Shown in pieces: positions 20,195 through 28,880 of a stretch of 64,000 nt of DNA. Made by a program: the position numbers and the translations under genes. The stretch spans positions 22,188 through 86,187 of the forward strand of contig JAFEAR010000198.1 of the NCBI GenBank assembly GCA_018266335.1, written 5' to 3'. The number at the start of each line of letters is the position of its first letter. Positions within the stretch are counted from its first letter, which is position 1. Source of the stretch: Bdellovibrionales bacterium (lineage in GTDB: Bacteria > Bdellovibrionota > UBA2428). The notes under the pieces were generated by a model. It saw nothing but the letters and a program-made list of their open reading frames with translations, was not told the origin of the DNA and ran no database searches.

Positions 20195-21567
20195 TAGAGT
20201 TTCCTCATCCAACTAAGCTTACGATCGGAATACGGCGGGTAACGCAGATCGGGATCGAACCAGAGTGCGTTGCGCAGCACGCCCTTCTGGTGCGAGAAGG
20301 TCTCAATACTGTAACGCCCATGGTAGGCGCCCAGGCCGCTGTCGCCCACCCCTCCGAAGGGTAAATCAAAATTGGAGAGGTGCACAATGCAGTCGTTGAT
20401 ACATCCTCCACCAAAAGAAATCTCTTCCAGAACCTTTTCCTGCAAAGCTTTGTCATTGGAGAAAAAGTACAGGGCTAGCGGCTTCGGATGCTGATTCACG
20501 GTGCGAATAACGTCGTCGATGTTTTCGTAGCCAAAGATGGGCAAAAGGGGACCGAAAATTTCCTGCTGCATGATGGCGTCGTCCCACGTGACGTTGTGCA
20601 GAAGCGTGGGCGCGATGTAACGATCAACGGCGTCGCAGGTGCCACCCACCTTAACTTTTTTGGGATCGATCAAACCGATGAGCCGCTCAAAATGCGAAGC
20701 ATTGATAATGCGCGCGTAGTCCGGGCTCTGCTGCGGATTTTCGCCGTAAAATTTAACGAGGGCGCGGCCCAGCTCAAAAACAAAGCGCGTGCGAATGCTC
20801 TCATGCACGTACAAGTAGTCAGGCGCCACGCAGGTTTGGCCCGCGTTGAAGAATTTTCCCCAGGCAATGCGCGTGGCAGCCTTTTCGATGTCCGTATGTG
20901 CGTCCACAATGCACGGACTCTTTCCGCCCAATTCCAGTGTAACCGGCGTCAGGTGTTGGGCCGCAGCCTGCATGACCTTGCGGCCTACATTCGTGCTGCC
21001 GGTGAAAAAAATGTAGTCGAATTTTTCGGCCAAAAGCTTTTGACTCGTCGAAGCGTCGCCCTTTACCACCGTTACGTGCGCCGGGTCGCAACAGGCAGCC
21101 ACGAGTTCGGCCACAATTTCTTGCGTAGCCACCGCGAATTCCGAGGGCTTAAGCACGGCCGTGTTGCCCGCCGCAATCGCGCCCACGAGGGGCGAAAGTA
21201 AAAGTTGAAAGGGATAGTTCCAGGGGGCCTGAATCAGCACCACGCCGTAGGGCTCCAGGCGCACTTCGCCGTGCGAGGGAAAGAGCGCCAGCGGCGAAGG
21301 AACCTTGCGCGTTTTGGTCCACGCCTCTACTTTTGCGAGCACGTGTTTGATGTCTTCAATCACGAAACGAACTTCGCCCACGTAGGCTTCCTGCGCGGGC
21401 TTGCCCAGATCGGCCTTAAGGGCCGCGAAGATGCGTGCCTCGTGGGTCACAATCCAATTCGAAATTTTGCGGAGTACTTCGGTACGCGTCGCTAGCGACC
21501 GTGTTTTGCCGCTACGGAAATAGTCGCGTTGCAGTTGAATCAAGTGGGGAATATTGGGGGCCGACAT
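20194..21567 (-). CDS. Aldehyde dehydrogenase, ALDH3-like
   Basis: A 457-residue NAD(P)-dependent aldehyde dehydrogenase. The cofactor region APWNYPFQLLLSPLVGAIAAGNTAVLK has APWNYP at 114-119; the general base Glu212 lies in LELGGKSP, and the nucleophile Cys246 in NAGQTCVAPDY. The short length, the GQTCVAPDYL motif and a C-terminal hydrophobic/aromatic tail are typical of class 3 and fatty-aldehyde dehydrogenases. It probably oxidises medium- or long-chain aldehydes. It starts 37 bp after the third SleB-like gene and overlaps the next gene by one base. Confidence 0.92.
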   Translation of the reverse strand: MSAPNIPHLIQLQRDYFRSGKTRSLATRTEVLRKISNWIVTHEARIFAALKADLGKPAQEAYVGEVRFVIEDIKHVLAKVEAWTKTRKVPSPLALFPSHGEVRLEPYGVVLIQAPWNYPFQLLLSPLVGAIAAGNTAVLKPSEFAVATQEIVAELVAACCDPAHVTVVKGDASTSQKLLAEKFDYIFFTGSTNVGRKVMQAAAQHLTPVTLELGGKSPCIVDAHTDIEKAATRIAWGKFFNAGQTCVAPDYLYVHESIRTRFVFELGRALVKFYGENPQQSPDYARIINASHFERLIGLIDPKKVKVGGTCDAVDRYIAPTLLHNVTWDDAIMQQEIFGPLLPIFGYENIDDVIRTVNQHPKPLALYFFSNDKALQEKVLEEISFGGGCINDCIVHLSNFDLPFGGVGDSGLGAYHGRYSIETFSHQKGVLRNALWFDPDLRYPPYSDRKLSWMRKL

Positions 21568-21604
21568 ACCCCCAATTATAACCTGCCCCTACACCGGGGA
21601 ACTT

Positions 21605-22486
21605 TTAGTTCTTCGGTTTAAAATAGCGCAGCGGATCATCGCCCGCTTCGCGGTACAAGTGAATCCTTTTTTCGCCGGGAAGCACCACGTAAGGGTTCAG
21701 CACCTCGCGGTACGTCGCGCGAAACGAGTTGTACGACTCCCTGCCTGCAAAGTACTTCACGCTGGTGTCAAAATCCCCTTCGTAGCGCGTTTTAGGATCC
21801 GTAAAATCTTGGAAGGCGCGCACGGCCCGCCCGAAGACGTACCCGTCCTCGCCCGGGAGGCGGCCAATAATGTGGCAAGCAATTTTGTCGGCACTCGGCA
21901 GCCAGCCGTTGTAAGCCACGCCATCGTGATCCATAACGATGCCCAGCACGTTCACGGCGGTACCGGCAAAATAACCCGGCACCCGATTCGCTACGGCCTT
22001 CATGACGCCAACATATTCAGCACGGCCAATGACGTCGTCAATATCTGAACTATGAGGTGTGCCGAGACCGCGTGCTTCCGATACGGCCGTAGCCACAAAG
22101 GCAATCAAGTCGCGCTCGCTCCATCCGCCGAGACCCGAGTCGCCGTAGGTGTCGAGCTTGCCCAAATATTTTTCCATGCTGCGGTACTGAGCGAGCGTCA
22201 GGCCACGCCCCTTGCTGCAACTAGCATCCAGCAAAGCATAAAAACGGGGATCCATACTCCGCAAGCGGTTCAGCGCCTTGGCATAACGGCCCGCCAAGTA
22301 ACGGAAACGGTCGGCCGCCGGAGTTTCTGACGCACGGTCCACCTTAAAGGAAAGGCCCGCGTAGGGATTCGATTCCGAAGCCGGTTCACGCGGAGCATCT
22401 TGCGGTTGCAGAATGCGGCTCACGACGAGCCCATAGGAGAGAACTCCTAACAATCCCATCATCGACATGAACATTTTGGTTTTCAT
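21605..22486 (-). CDS. Exported SleB-like protein C (smallest of three paralogues)
   Basis: A 293-residue protein with an N-terminal hydrophobic helix (about residues 5-24) that may be a signal anchor. The segment LIAFVATAVSEARG, then VMKAVANRV, NGWLPSADKIACHI and RAVRAFQDFTDPKTRY parallels the C-terminal domain of the neighbouring 22483-24297 product and resembles the SleB/Hydrolase_2 pattern (acidic residue in SEARG, NR in the following helix). SleB-type enzymes are lytic transglycosylases or amidases of peptidoglycan. It overlaps the preceding gene by 4 bp (ATGA). The hydrolase assignment is a pattern-based inference. Confidence 0.6.
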   Translation of the reverse strand: MKTKMFMSMMGLLGVLSYGLVVSRILQPQDAPREPASESNPYAGLSFKVDRASETPAADRFRYLAGRYAKALNRLRSMDPRFYALLDASCSKGRGLTLAQYRSMEKYLGKLDTYGDSGLGGWSERDLIAFVATAVSEARGLGTPHSSDIDDVIGRAEYVGVMKAVANRVPGYFAGTAVNVLGIVMDHDGVAYNGWLPSADKIACHIIGRLPGEDGYVFGRAVRAFQDFTDPKTRYEGDFDTSVKYFAGRESYNSFRATYREVLNPYVVLPGEKRIHLYREAGDDPLRYFKPKN

Positions 22487-24297
22487 TTTTCATCTCCGTC
22501 TAAAGACGAGGCCACCGAGGCAATTTGCTCCGGAGTTTGGCTGAGTAAGTACTCTTGGTACTTGTAGGGTTTAACCGCCGGAGCATCCAAACGGTTGGCG
22601 TACTTGTGCAAACGACCCACGATGGGTCGGGGTTGATCGGCCAGGAGCACGGCCGGCGCTTTCACCAGACGGCTCATGTGCTCGCTAACGCCCACGGCAA
22701 AGTATTTGGTGTCGTCGCCCATTTCGTGGCCCGCCGAACTAAGACTCATGTACTTGGTGCGCGGATCCATGACGTCCATATAGGCGCGTACGGCGCGGCG
22801 GTACGACGACGGCTCGCGCCCCTCGAGCCCGGCAAACATGCAAGGCAAGTTCACGTTGCTGGGCGTCCAACCTTCGAAGGAACGGCCGGCGTCGAAGGAC
22901 ACGGCATGAAACAAATTCGGCTGCTGGTTGGGCCAGTACATTTCACCGCGATTGCGAATGACTTTGCCGGCCAGGGCCATTTCGGTGCGCACCCGTGGAT
23001 TGTTCACGCTAAAGTCGCGATCGCTTCGGGCCTGGGTGCGCGCTTCGCTGTACATGGTGCTCACGAGGGCGAAAAAATTTTCTTCGCTGTAGCCATCCAG
23101 CGCTGCCTCGGGCATGCGCGATAGAGCACGGTCGGGCAAGCGAATCAGCACTTGGTAATCGTCATACGAGAGCGAATGGCCCGAGCGACAAGCGGTCACC
23201 ACGCGATTCCACAGCGCGGAGCCGCTGGCGGCCTTTAGTTTTTTAGTTACTCGTTGCATGCGGCCCACCAAGTACTGGTGCGAGGCATTGGCAAATTCTT
23301 CCACGTCCACTACAGGAGCTTCTTCGTGCCGAGCATGCGAGGCGTCCGATTTCGACTTCGGATTCGTTAAATGCTCTAGCGTGCGAATCGGATGCACCAC
23401 GGTGTTTCCCACCGCCCGCATAATTTTGCCGATGGGATTGGATTTTTTCTTGACGGGTTTTTCGCCGACCAGGCGATTCACGGCGTCCGCATCCATAACC
23501 AGTCCGGCTTCGAGTCCCTGCGCGCGCTGAGTGTAAACACTGAGCGCCGCATCGAAGCCTAAGCTCTTACTAATGTTGCGGTGATCGTAAGTTGCATTAT
23601 GACTACCCAACTCTTCATCCAGCGTCTCAACGTTAAAAGCCATAGCGCGAATCATGTTTGGCAGCGCAATGCGGTTCGGTCCCCACTTGGGCGAATCGCT
23701 CGTCACGAGCGCAGCGACGACCTTATCGCCGATGTTGGCAGCGTTCACGTTGCCCTGCGCTTGCACCTGACGAACGAGTTCATCGAAGGCCGGCGCCATA
23801 GCGGCCCGAGCTTCTTCCAAGCAAGCCTGGCGTTCGTCGTTGCTCGAATCGGCCGTCAAGGTCTGACCGCAGGCCACGTAAGCTTGGGGCGTACCGTCGG
23901 CATTCATGTGCGATCCGTAGATGGACATGGAAAGAATGAGAAAAGCCTTTTCCTGCTGCGTGAGCACTGGGTGGCCCTCGGCATCTTTGGCGTTGAGGCG
24001 TTGGAGCAAAGCATGCTGCTGGGAAGGGCTAAGCACCTTCGTTTTGGCGGAGCGAATGTCGGCGAGCCAGCCCGAAGGATCTTCGGGATTCACGGCCTTT
24101 AACTTTTTTACGATCTCTTTAAGGTAACGCTTGCTGTCCTTAAGCTCCGTAAAGCCCTGCAGCAAAGAAGCAACGTCGGAGGAATCACTCATGCTATCGG
24201 ACGCGCTCACATCGACCATGGAGTGCACAGACTCCTGGGCCACGGCGCGGATAGCAAAGAGTGCCAACGCAAGTTGGCACGCGCGAAGTTTGTACAC
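22483..24297 (-). CDS. Exported SleB-like protein B (two-domain)
   Basis: A 604-residue protein starting at GTG 24297, with AGGGGGAT about 6 bp upstream and a signal peptide ending RAVAQ. The N-terminal half (LTQQEKAFLILSMSIYGSHM to about residue 260) is closely matched by the 24897-27101 product; the C-terminal half (FFALVSTMYSEARTQ, then AGKVIRNRGEMYWP and RAVRAYMDVMDPRTKY) matches the 21605-22486 product. Both halves carry the same helix-plus-motif layout, so the protein may be an internal duplication of a SleB-like fold. A Lys-rich linker lies near residues 295-345. It likely acts in the periplasm or outside the cell. Confidence 0.6.
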   Translation of the reverse strand: MYKLRACQLALALFAIRAVAQESVHSMVDVSASDSMSDSSDVASLLQGFTELKDSKRYLKEIVKKLKAVNPEDPSGWLADIRSAKTKVLSPSQQHALLQRLNAKDAEGHPVLTQQEKAFLILSMSIYGSHMNADGTPQAYVACGQTLTADSSNDERQACLEEARAAMAPAFDELVRQVQAQGNVNAANIGDKVVAALVTSDSPKWGPNRIALPNMIRAMAFNVETLDEELGSHNATYDHRNISKSLGFDAALSVYTQRAQGLEAGLVMDADAVNRLVGEKPVKKKSNPIGKIMRAVGNTVVHPIRTLEHLTNPKSKSDASHARHEEAPVVDVEEFANASHQYLVGRMQRVTKKLKAASGSALWNRVVTACRSGHSLSYDDYQVLIRLPDRALSRMPEAALDGYSEENFFALVSTMYSEARTQARSDRDFSVNNPRVRTEMALAGKVIRNRGEMYWPNQQPNLFHAVSFDAGRSFEGWTPSNVNLPCMFAGLEGREPSSYRRAVRAYMDVMDPRTKYMSLSSAGHEMGDDTKYFAVGVSEHMSRLVKAPAVLLADQPRPIVGRLHKYANRLDAPAVKPYKYQEYLLSQTPEQIASVASSLDGDEK

Positions 24298-24434
24298 GAT
24301 AGATCCCCCTATGCAGAGAGTCGCAAGAAGGGTACCAGCTGAAGTCCGCGAGATTTCGGTAGGTTAGAGCGGTGTTGACGTCGAGCAACCATTCGGGTGC
24401 CCAGACATTGATCAATCCTGGATTAATTCAACGA

Positions 24435-24896
24435 TCACTTTGAGACGGGAAATTTGTACTCGAAGGGCTCTTCGCCGTGCGGAAGGCCTTCAACCTTCAC
24501 GCCCTCTTTGGTCCACACCCAGCGGGGGGACTCTTCGGGCACCAGAACTCCATTGAGGCGATAACCCAAGAGGGCTTCGCCCAGAATTTTTTTGTTAGCC
24601 GTGTCGATAACCACGGTGCGCTCCATGCGCATCGGCACGGTGGTGCCAACGCCGTCGGCGCCGTAGGTCAGCAGCCACAAGTGCTCGCCCTGAGGGGCCT
24701 TCTTCCAGGAAACGATTTTGGCTCCGCCGCCCCGTAAATACAGCGTCACGGGCAGGTCCTTTAGCTCGGAGCACTTTGCGTGCGCCTGCGGAAGTTTAGC
24801 ATCGAGACTCCAGCGACAGGCCTTGAGATCGCCCGCGTGGGCAAAAGTGCCGGCCATCGCCAACGCTGTGACCGCGATTCCATGCGTCCAGTTCAT
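24435..24896 (-). CDS. Exported protein of unknown function between the SleB-like genes
   Basis: A 153-residue protein with a signal peptide (residues 1-21, ending FAHA). The mature protein is probably all-beta, with VTLYLRGGGAKIVSW, LWLLTYGADGVGT and TVVIDTANKKILGEALLGY as strands, and a pair of cysteines near residues 27 and 42. Its ATG directly follows the stop codon of the 24897-27101 gene, so it is co-expressed with SleB-like protein A and could be an inhibitor, chaperone or accessory factor for it. That role is conjecture from position only. Confidence 0.6.
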   Translation of the reverse strand: MNWTHGIAVTALAMAGTFAHAGDLKACRWSLDAKLPQAHAKCSELKDLPVTLYLRGGGAKIVSWKKAPQGEHLWLLTYGADGVGTTVPMRMERTVVIDTANKKILGEALLGYRLNGVLVPEESPRWVWTKEGVKVEGLPHGEEPFEYKFPVSK

Positions 24897-27101
24897 TTAA
24901 GTACCTTCCTTAATGTAGTAGCCGGGCAAATAGCCAAAGCGATGCGCCGAAGCCGCACGGGGTTTGGCGCCATCCACCGCGATCATGCGCGTTCCCGCGG
25001 GGGTGCCCCATAGGTGCGCGCCGGGCGCCGAGAAGTACATGATGGGAGCAATCTTTTTGCCCACCTTCAAATCAAACTGCGAGTAGTCCACCACGCTGGT
25101 GTCTACCAAGTCGGTCGAGAACTTTACGTAAGCATCCATCGGCATTTCCGCCAACGAACCACTCCGTTTAGCGTCGGGAGTAGAGAGAGACTCCAACACG
25201 GAAGTGTACATTTTTTTCAGAGCACCAGTGGTCGGAGCCAAGATCGGAACCTGAGTGATGGCACCCGTCTTCTTGTTCTTCACCGTGCGATGGCCAACGG
25301 TGAAGTAGCCGTTGCGGTTCCAGGGAGAGAATTGCTTGTCCTTCGTGATCGCGCCGTAGATACGGTCGGGAATAGATTTTTTCATGTCCGACGAATCCAG
25401 GAACATCGGAGCTAAATCGGGCCGAATATCCGCAATGCGTGCGCGGTTGAGCAACACACGATCGATGGCCAACATATCTTCCCGCGGACGGCCCGAGGTT
25501 TCGCCCACGCCCGTCATGACCATGGCGAGGTAGGCCCGCTCGGCCGGGGTCAGCACGGGGGTACCGTCCTTATTTTTTCCTTCGAGCTTATTCAAGAAAC
25601 CATCGTGCGTTTGCACGGCCGTAGCCGTATCCCGCGTGCGCGGCGACTCATTCTTCACCGCATCGGCCCAATGCGGACCATAAGCCGTATTTAATTTATT
25701 CACGATACCACGCAGGTAGCGCTTAGCTTCCTCTCTGGTACGCAAGATGGGCATCTTAGTTTTGGGATCAAATTCGACTTCGCTGCTCACGCTACCCGCG
25801 AGCACCGGCGCAAGCTCTGTCGACGAAGAAACCGAAGTATCCGGGTGATCTGCGTCCGTCGTTGAAGTTGAAGGTGTTTCGACCGAATGGCTGGCATCGG
25901 CGGCATCTTCTTTAGCAATATCGGCCGCAACGGCAGCCTCGGCCGCTTGTTTTTCTTTCTGTTCTTGTTTTTTTCGGGGCGAAGTGAAATCGCTCTTAAT
26001 GGATTCCGTAATTCCTGAAGCCGCATTCTTCACTGCGTGCACGGTGCCCTTCGTTACCGCCACGGTGGCTTTTTTAGTGGTATCGATGGGATGCAAAACG
26101 GCTTGCGTTGCCACCTTGGCCGTTCCCTTAGCTACGCTCTTCACCGCTTCGCCAGCCTTTTCGATGCGCAGTTTGAATGGATTTTTCGGCATATCTACTG
26201 CGATGGGTGCCGAAGTCGGCTGGCTCACGGGCACCAGTGATAAATCTTCGGGACTCGCGTTATAGCCCAACACCGTCAGCGCTCCCTCGAAGCCCAAACT
26301 TTGCGAAAGTTTGCTGTGATCGTAATTCGGATTGTAGCTACCGTTCTTGTCGGCCGCCGTTTCGGAGGTCAGCGCGAGCGCGCGAATCATGTTGGGTGCA
26401 GCTACCCGGTTACTGCCCCACTTAGCGGAGTCATCCGTCATGAGTGCGGCAATAGCCTTGTCGCCCACGTTGTCAGCGGTGACGTTGCCCTGAGCGTCGA
26501 TCTTCGCGGAGAGTTCTTTGAAGGAGGCATCCATAACCTTACGGGCCTCTTCCACACAGGCCTTGCGTTTGTCGTTATCGGAATCGGGCTTCAGGGTGGT
26601 GCCACATGCCAAGTAGGCTTGGGGGGTACCATCCGCATTCATGTGCGAGCCGTAAATCGTCATGGAAAGAACTAGGAAGGCCTTTTCCTGCTGCGACAAA
26701 ATGGGCTGTCCATTTGCGTCGCGCGCCTGCAGGCGTGCCAAGAAGCGTTTGCGCATTTCGGGAGTTAGCACGCGGGTATTGGCACTCCGAAAGGGTGCAA
26801 TCCAACTGTAGTCACGTTTAGAGAGGTCCTCAGGGCAAGTGCTGCTAAGCGCAGCCAATTTACACATAATGGCGCCCAAATCGCGTTTAGACTGCTCTAG
26901 GCTAAAATTTTGATCCGAGTTGGGGCTTTTTTTAAGGAGAGATTGGGTAATGGAACCGTCGCCCAAAGCTAGTTGCTCGGCAACGTCACCGTTATCGTCC
27001 GCGCCGTGGATAACGATTAGGGAATCCTGAGCAAAGGCCACCGAAGACGCTCCGCAGAGCATCCCGAGTACGATGAATTTACTTAACGCCCCTGCCTTCA
27101 A
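24897..27101 (-). CDS. Exported SleB-like protein A (largest)
   Basis: A 734-residue protein if started at TTG 27101, which gives the signal peptide MKAGALSKFIVLGMLCGASS and has GGGGGA 8 bp upstream; an upstream TTG at 27164 gives a poorer N-terminus. The first domain (LSQQEKAFLVLSMTIYGSHM and following 150 residues) is strongly similar to SleB-like protein B. A long Ala/Lys/Ser/Asp-rich linker (about residues 320-440) leads to a second domain starting at LTPAERAYLAMVMTGVGETS with RVLLNRARI, again SleB-like in pattern, and ending near GYLPGYYIKEGT. The acidic position and NR pair of the fold are present. Peptidoglycan or glycan hydrolysis is the inferred role. Confidence 0.55.
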   Translation of the reverse strand: MKAGALSKFIVLGMLCGASSVAFAQDSLIVIHGADDNGDVAEQLALGDGSITQSLLKKSPNSDQNFSLEQSKRDLGAIMCKLAALSSTCPEDLSKRDYSWIAPFRSANTRVLTPEMRKRFLARLQARDANGQPILSQQEKAFLVLSMTIYGSHMNADGTPQAYLACGTTLKPDSDNDKRKACVEEARKVMDASFKELSAKIDAQGNVTADNVGDKAIAALMTDDSAKWGSNRVAAPNMIRALALTSETAADKNGSYNPNYDHSKLSQSLGFEGALTVLGYNASPEDLSLVPVSQPTSAPIAVDMPKNPFKLRIEKAGEAVKSVAKGTAKVATQAVLHPIDTTKKATVAVTKGTVHAVKNAASGITESIKSDFTSPRKKQEQKEKQAAEAAVAADIAKEDAADASHSVETPSTSTTDADHPDTSVSSSTELAPVLAGSVSSEVEFDPKTKMPILRTREEAKRYLRGIVNKLNTAYGPHWADAVKNESPRTRDTATAVQTHDGFLNKLEGKNKDGTPVLTPAERAYLAMVMTGVGETSGRPREDMLAIDRVLLNRARIADIRPDLAPMFLDSSDMKKSIPDRIYGAITKDKQFSPWNRNGYFTVGHRTVKNKKTGAITQVPILAPTTGALKKMYTSVLESLSTPDAKRSGSLAEMPMDAYVKFSTDLVDTSVVDYSQFDLKVGKKIAPIMYFSAPGAHLWGTPAGTRMIAVDGAKPRAASAHRFGYLPGYYIKEGT

Positions 27102-27284
27102 AGTAAAAATCCCCCAACCCAAGGGTCGCAAGAGTAAGGCCAACGGTCTTCCCAACTCTTCCAACAGCTTAGAGTATAGCGGCCGCCTAACTAATTGACG
27201 AGGCGTCGGAGGATGGTCAGTCGCCGAAAATACGACGAAAACGTCAAGATCTTCGCCCTGCCTACCGATGGAGTCAGTAGGACC

Positions 27285-28322
27285 ATGGAAAACAACAAGG
27301 TACGACTGCTGTTCGTCGAGGATTCGTCGCTCATGCGGACGATGCTCAGCGCGGTATTAAGTGCCGATCCACTTATCGAAATTGTGGGCTTCGCTTTGGA
27401 TACAGCCTCGGCCCTCGACATGATTACGCGCACCGATCCCGACCTCGTGGCCATTGATCTCGACATGACTCGCTTGGATACGCTCACGTTTTTGCAAACG
27501 CTGCTACGGAAACGCCCCCAGCGCACCCTCGTGATGGCTAGCCTCTCAGCCCGGAATTCGGCGCTCGCACTCCACGCACTCGAACTTGGCGCCCTCGACG
27601 TGATCGACAAACCTTCGCTGCAAATTCCGCACGCTTCAACGGAGGCGGCCAAAGAACTCTGCGCACGTTTTCGTTCCGCTGCTCACGCCCAACTTGTTCC
27701 CCCTCGTCCTGCTCCACTGCCACGGGACAGTTGGTCGATGGGCCGGGCAATGGACCACCAATTCGTAGCGCTCGTGGCTTCGCTCGGCGGCACGGAAGCC
27801 CTCAAAGATTTAGTCGCGCGCTTGCCCGTAGACATGCCCGCCACCGTTATTGCGCAACGCCTGCCCCCGGGCTTCACGCGCCTCTTTGCCGATTCGCTCC
27901 AACGGTGCACGGCCCTCGAGGTTAAAGAAGCCGCCGACGGCGACCTCCTCGCTCCCGGAAAAATTTTGGTACTCCCCACCCACGCTCGTGTAGAGGTCTA
28001 CCGCGAAGGATCCGAACTCTTGCTGCGTCTGACCCGCGAGGTCTGTGGTCCGCGCGCAGATTCACTGCTCCGCACGCTCGGGGCCCACGCGGGGAACCAT
28101 GCCGTGGGCGTGCTGCTTACCGGAACCGGACCCGATGGAGCCGCCGGACTCCTGGCCCTTAAGAACGCGGGGGGCTACGCCCTCGCGCAGAGTCCCGAAA
28201 GCTGTGCAGCGGACGAAACAATTCGGACGGCCCAGGATTTGGGCGCCGTTGATAAATGCCTGGGCATGGGCGATTTAGCGGGCGAAATCACACGTCACCT
28301 ACAGCGACGTTCCGCAGCCTAG
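27285..28322 (+). CDS. CheB-like receiver/methylesterase protein with catalytic His replaced by Arg
   Basis: A 345-residue protein started at ATG 27285 (TAGGA just upstream). Residues 1-120 are a receiver domain with the VEDSS acidic pair, phospho-acceptor Asp58 in AIDLDM and DKP Lys109. Residues 158-340 are a CheB methylesterase domain: Ser166 in ASLGGTEA and Asp284 in GPDGAAG are kept, but the position of the catalytic His (QHMPPGFT in Salmonella) reads QRLPPGFT, Arg192, codon CGC at 27858-27860. Other CheB landmarks (GMPREAI region) are also lost. It is unlikely to be a working methylesterase. No chemotaxis genes are adjacent; it may be a phosphorylation-controlled binding protein. Confidence 0.85.
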   Translation: MENNKVRLLFVEDSSLMRTMLSAVLSADPLIEIVGFALDTASALDMITRTDPDLVAIDLDMTRLDTLTFLQTLLRKRPQRTLVMASLSARNSALALHALELGALDVIDKPSLQIPHASTEAAKELCARFRSAAHAQLVPPRPAPLPRDSWSMGRAMDHQFVALVASLGGTEALKDLVARLPVDMPATVIAQRLPPGFTRLFADSLQRCTALEVKEAADGDLLAPGKILVLPTHARVEVYREGSELLLRLTREVCGPRADSLLRTLGAHAGNHAVGVLLTGTGPDGAAGLLALKNAGGYALAQSPESCAADETIRTAQDLGAVDKCLGMGDLAGEITRHLQRRSAA

Positions 28323-28337
28323 AAGTGCATAAAAAAA

Positions 28338-28832
28338 TCAAACGCCGCGTAGATGCTTGCGACGCGGATCTTCGGGAATCGCGAGGAGCTGCGGCTTCTG
28401 GTACACGAGCGATTCGCGGCTCTCGCCCACGATTTCTACGGCCTGACTCATCTCGATGGCTTCGACCGGGCAAGCTTCCTCGCAGAATCCGCAGTTGATG
28501 CAGCGACCGAAATCAATTTGGAAAGCCTTCGGCCGGCGCTCGCGGTAATCTTGATCGGGATATTCTTCGGCCTCGATATAAATCGCCATCGGCGGGCAAA
28601 CGACTTCGCAAAGTTTACAGGCCACACAACGTTCCACGTTGTCCTTGCCCATCACCAAGCGAGGCACTCCCCGGTAACCCACCGGGAAATCGTGTTTCTG
28701 CTCGGGATACTGAAGCGTGGATTTTTTGCGGAACAAGAACTTGAGCGTGAGCATTAGACCGCGAATAATTTCGGGCAGGTAAAGCTTCTGCCAAAGGGTC
28801 ATGCGTTTGTAAGCAACGGCTTGATTTTGCAC
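28338..28832 (-). CDS. nuoI: NADH-quinone oxidoreductase subunit I-like ferredoxin
   Basis: A 164-residue protein with two [4Fe-4S] motifs: CVACKLCEVVCP (Cys69, 72, 75, then 79) and CINCGFCEEACP (Cys111, 114, 117, then 121). The N-terminal amphipathic stretch KLYLPEIIRGLMLTLKFLF, HDFPVGYRGVPRLV, and the ICPP/CPVEAI context match NuoI, the complex I arm subunit that carries clusters N6a and N6b. I start it at GTG 28832, preceded by AAGGTAGGA. No other nuo gene is nearby, so it is either a detached subunit of a scattered complex I or a stand-alone ferredoxin of the same family. Confidence 0.85.
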   Translation of the reverse strand: MQNQAVAYKRMTLWQKLYLPEIIRGLMLTLKFLFRKKSTLQYPEQKHDFPVGYRGVPRLVMGKDNVERCVACKLCEVVCPPMAIYIEAEEYPDQDYRERRPKAFQIDFGRCINCGFCEEACPVEAIEMSQAVEIVGESRESLVYQKPQLLAIPEDPRRKHLRGV

Positions 28833-28880
28833 AGTTCCTACCTTACCAGTCCTGGACTCCGCCTCAACTCCCAAGGGGCG

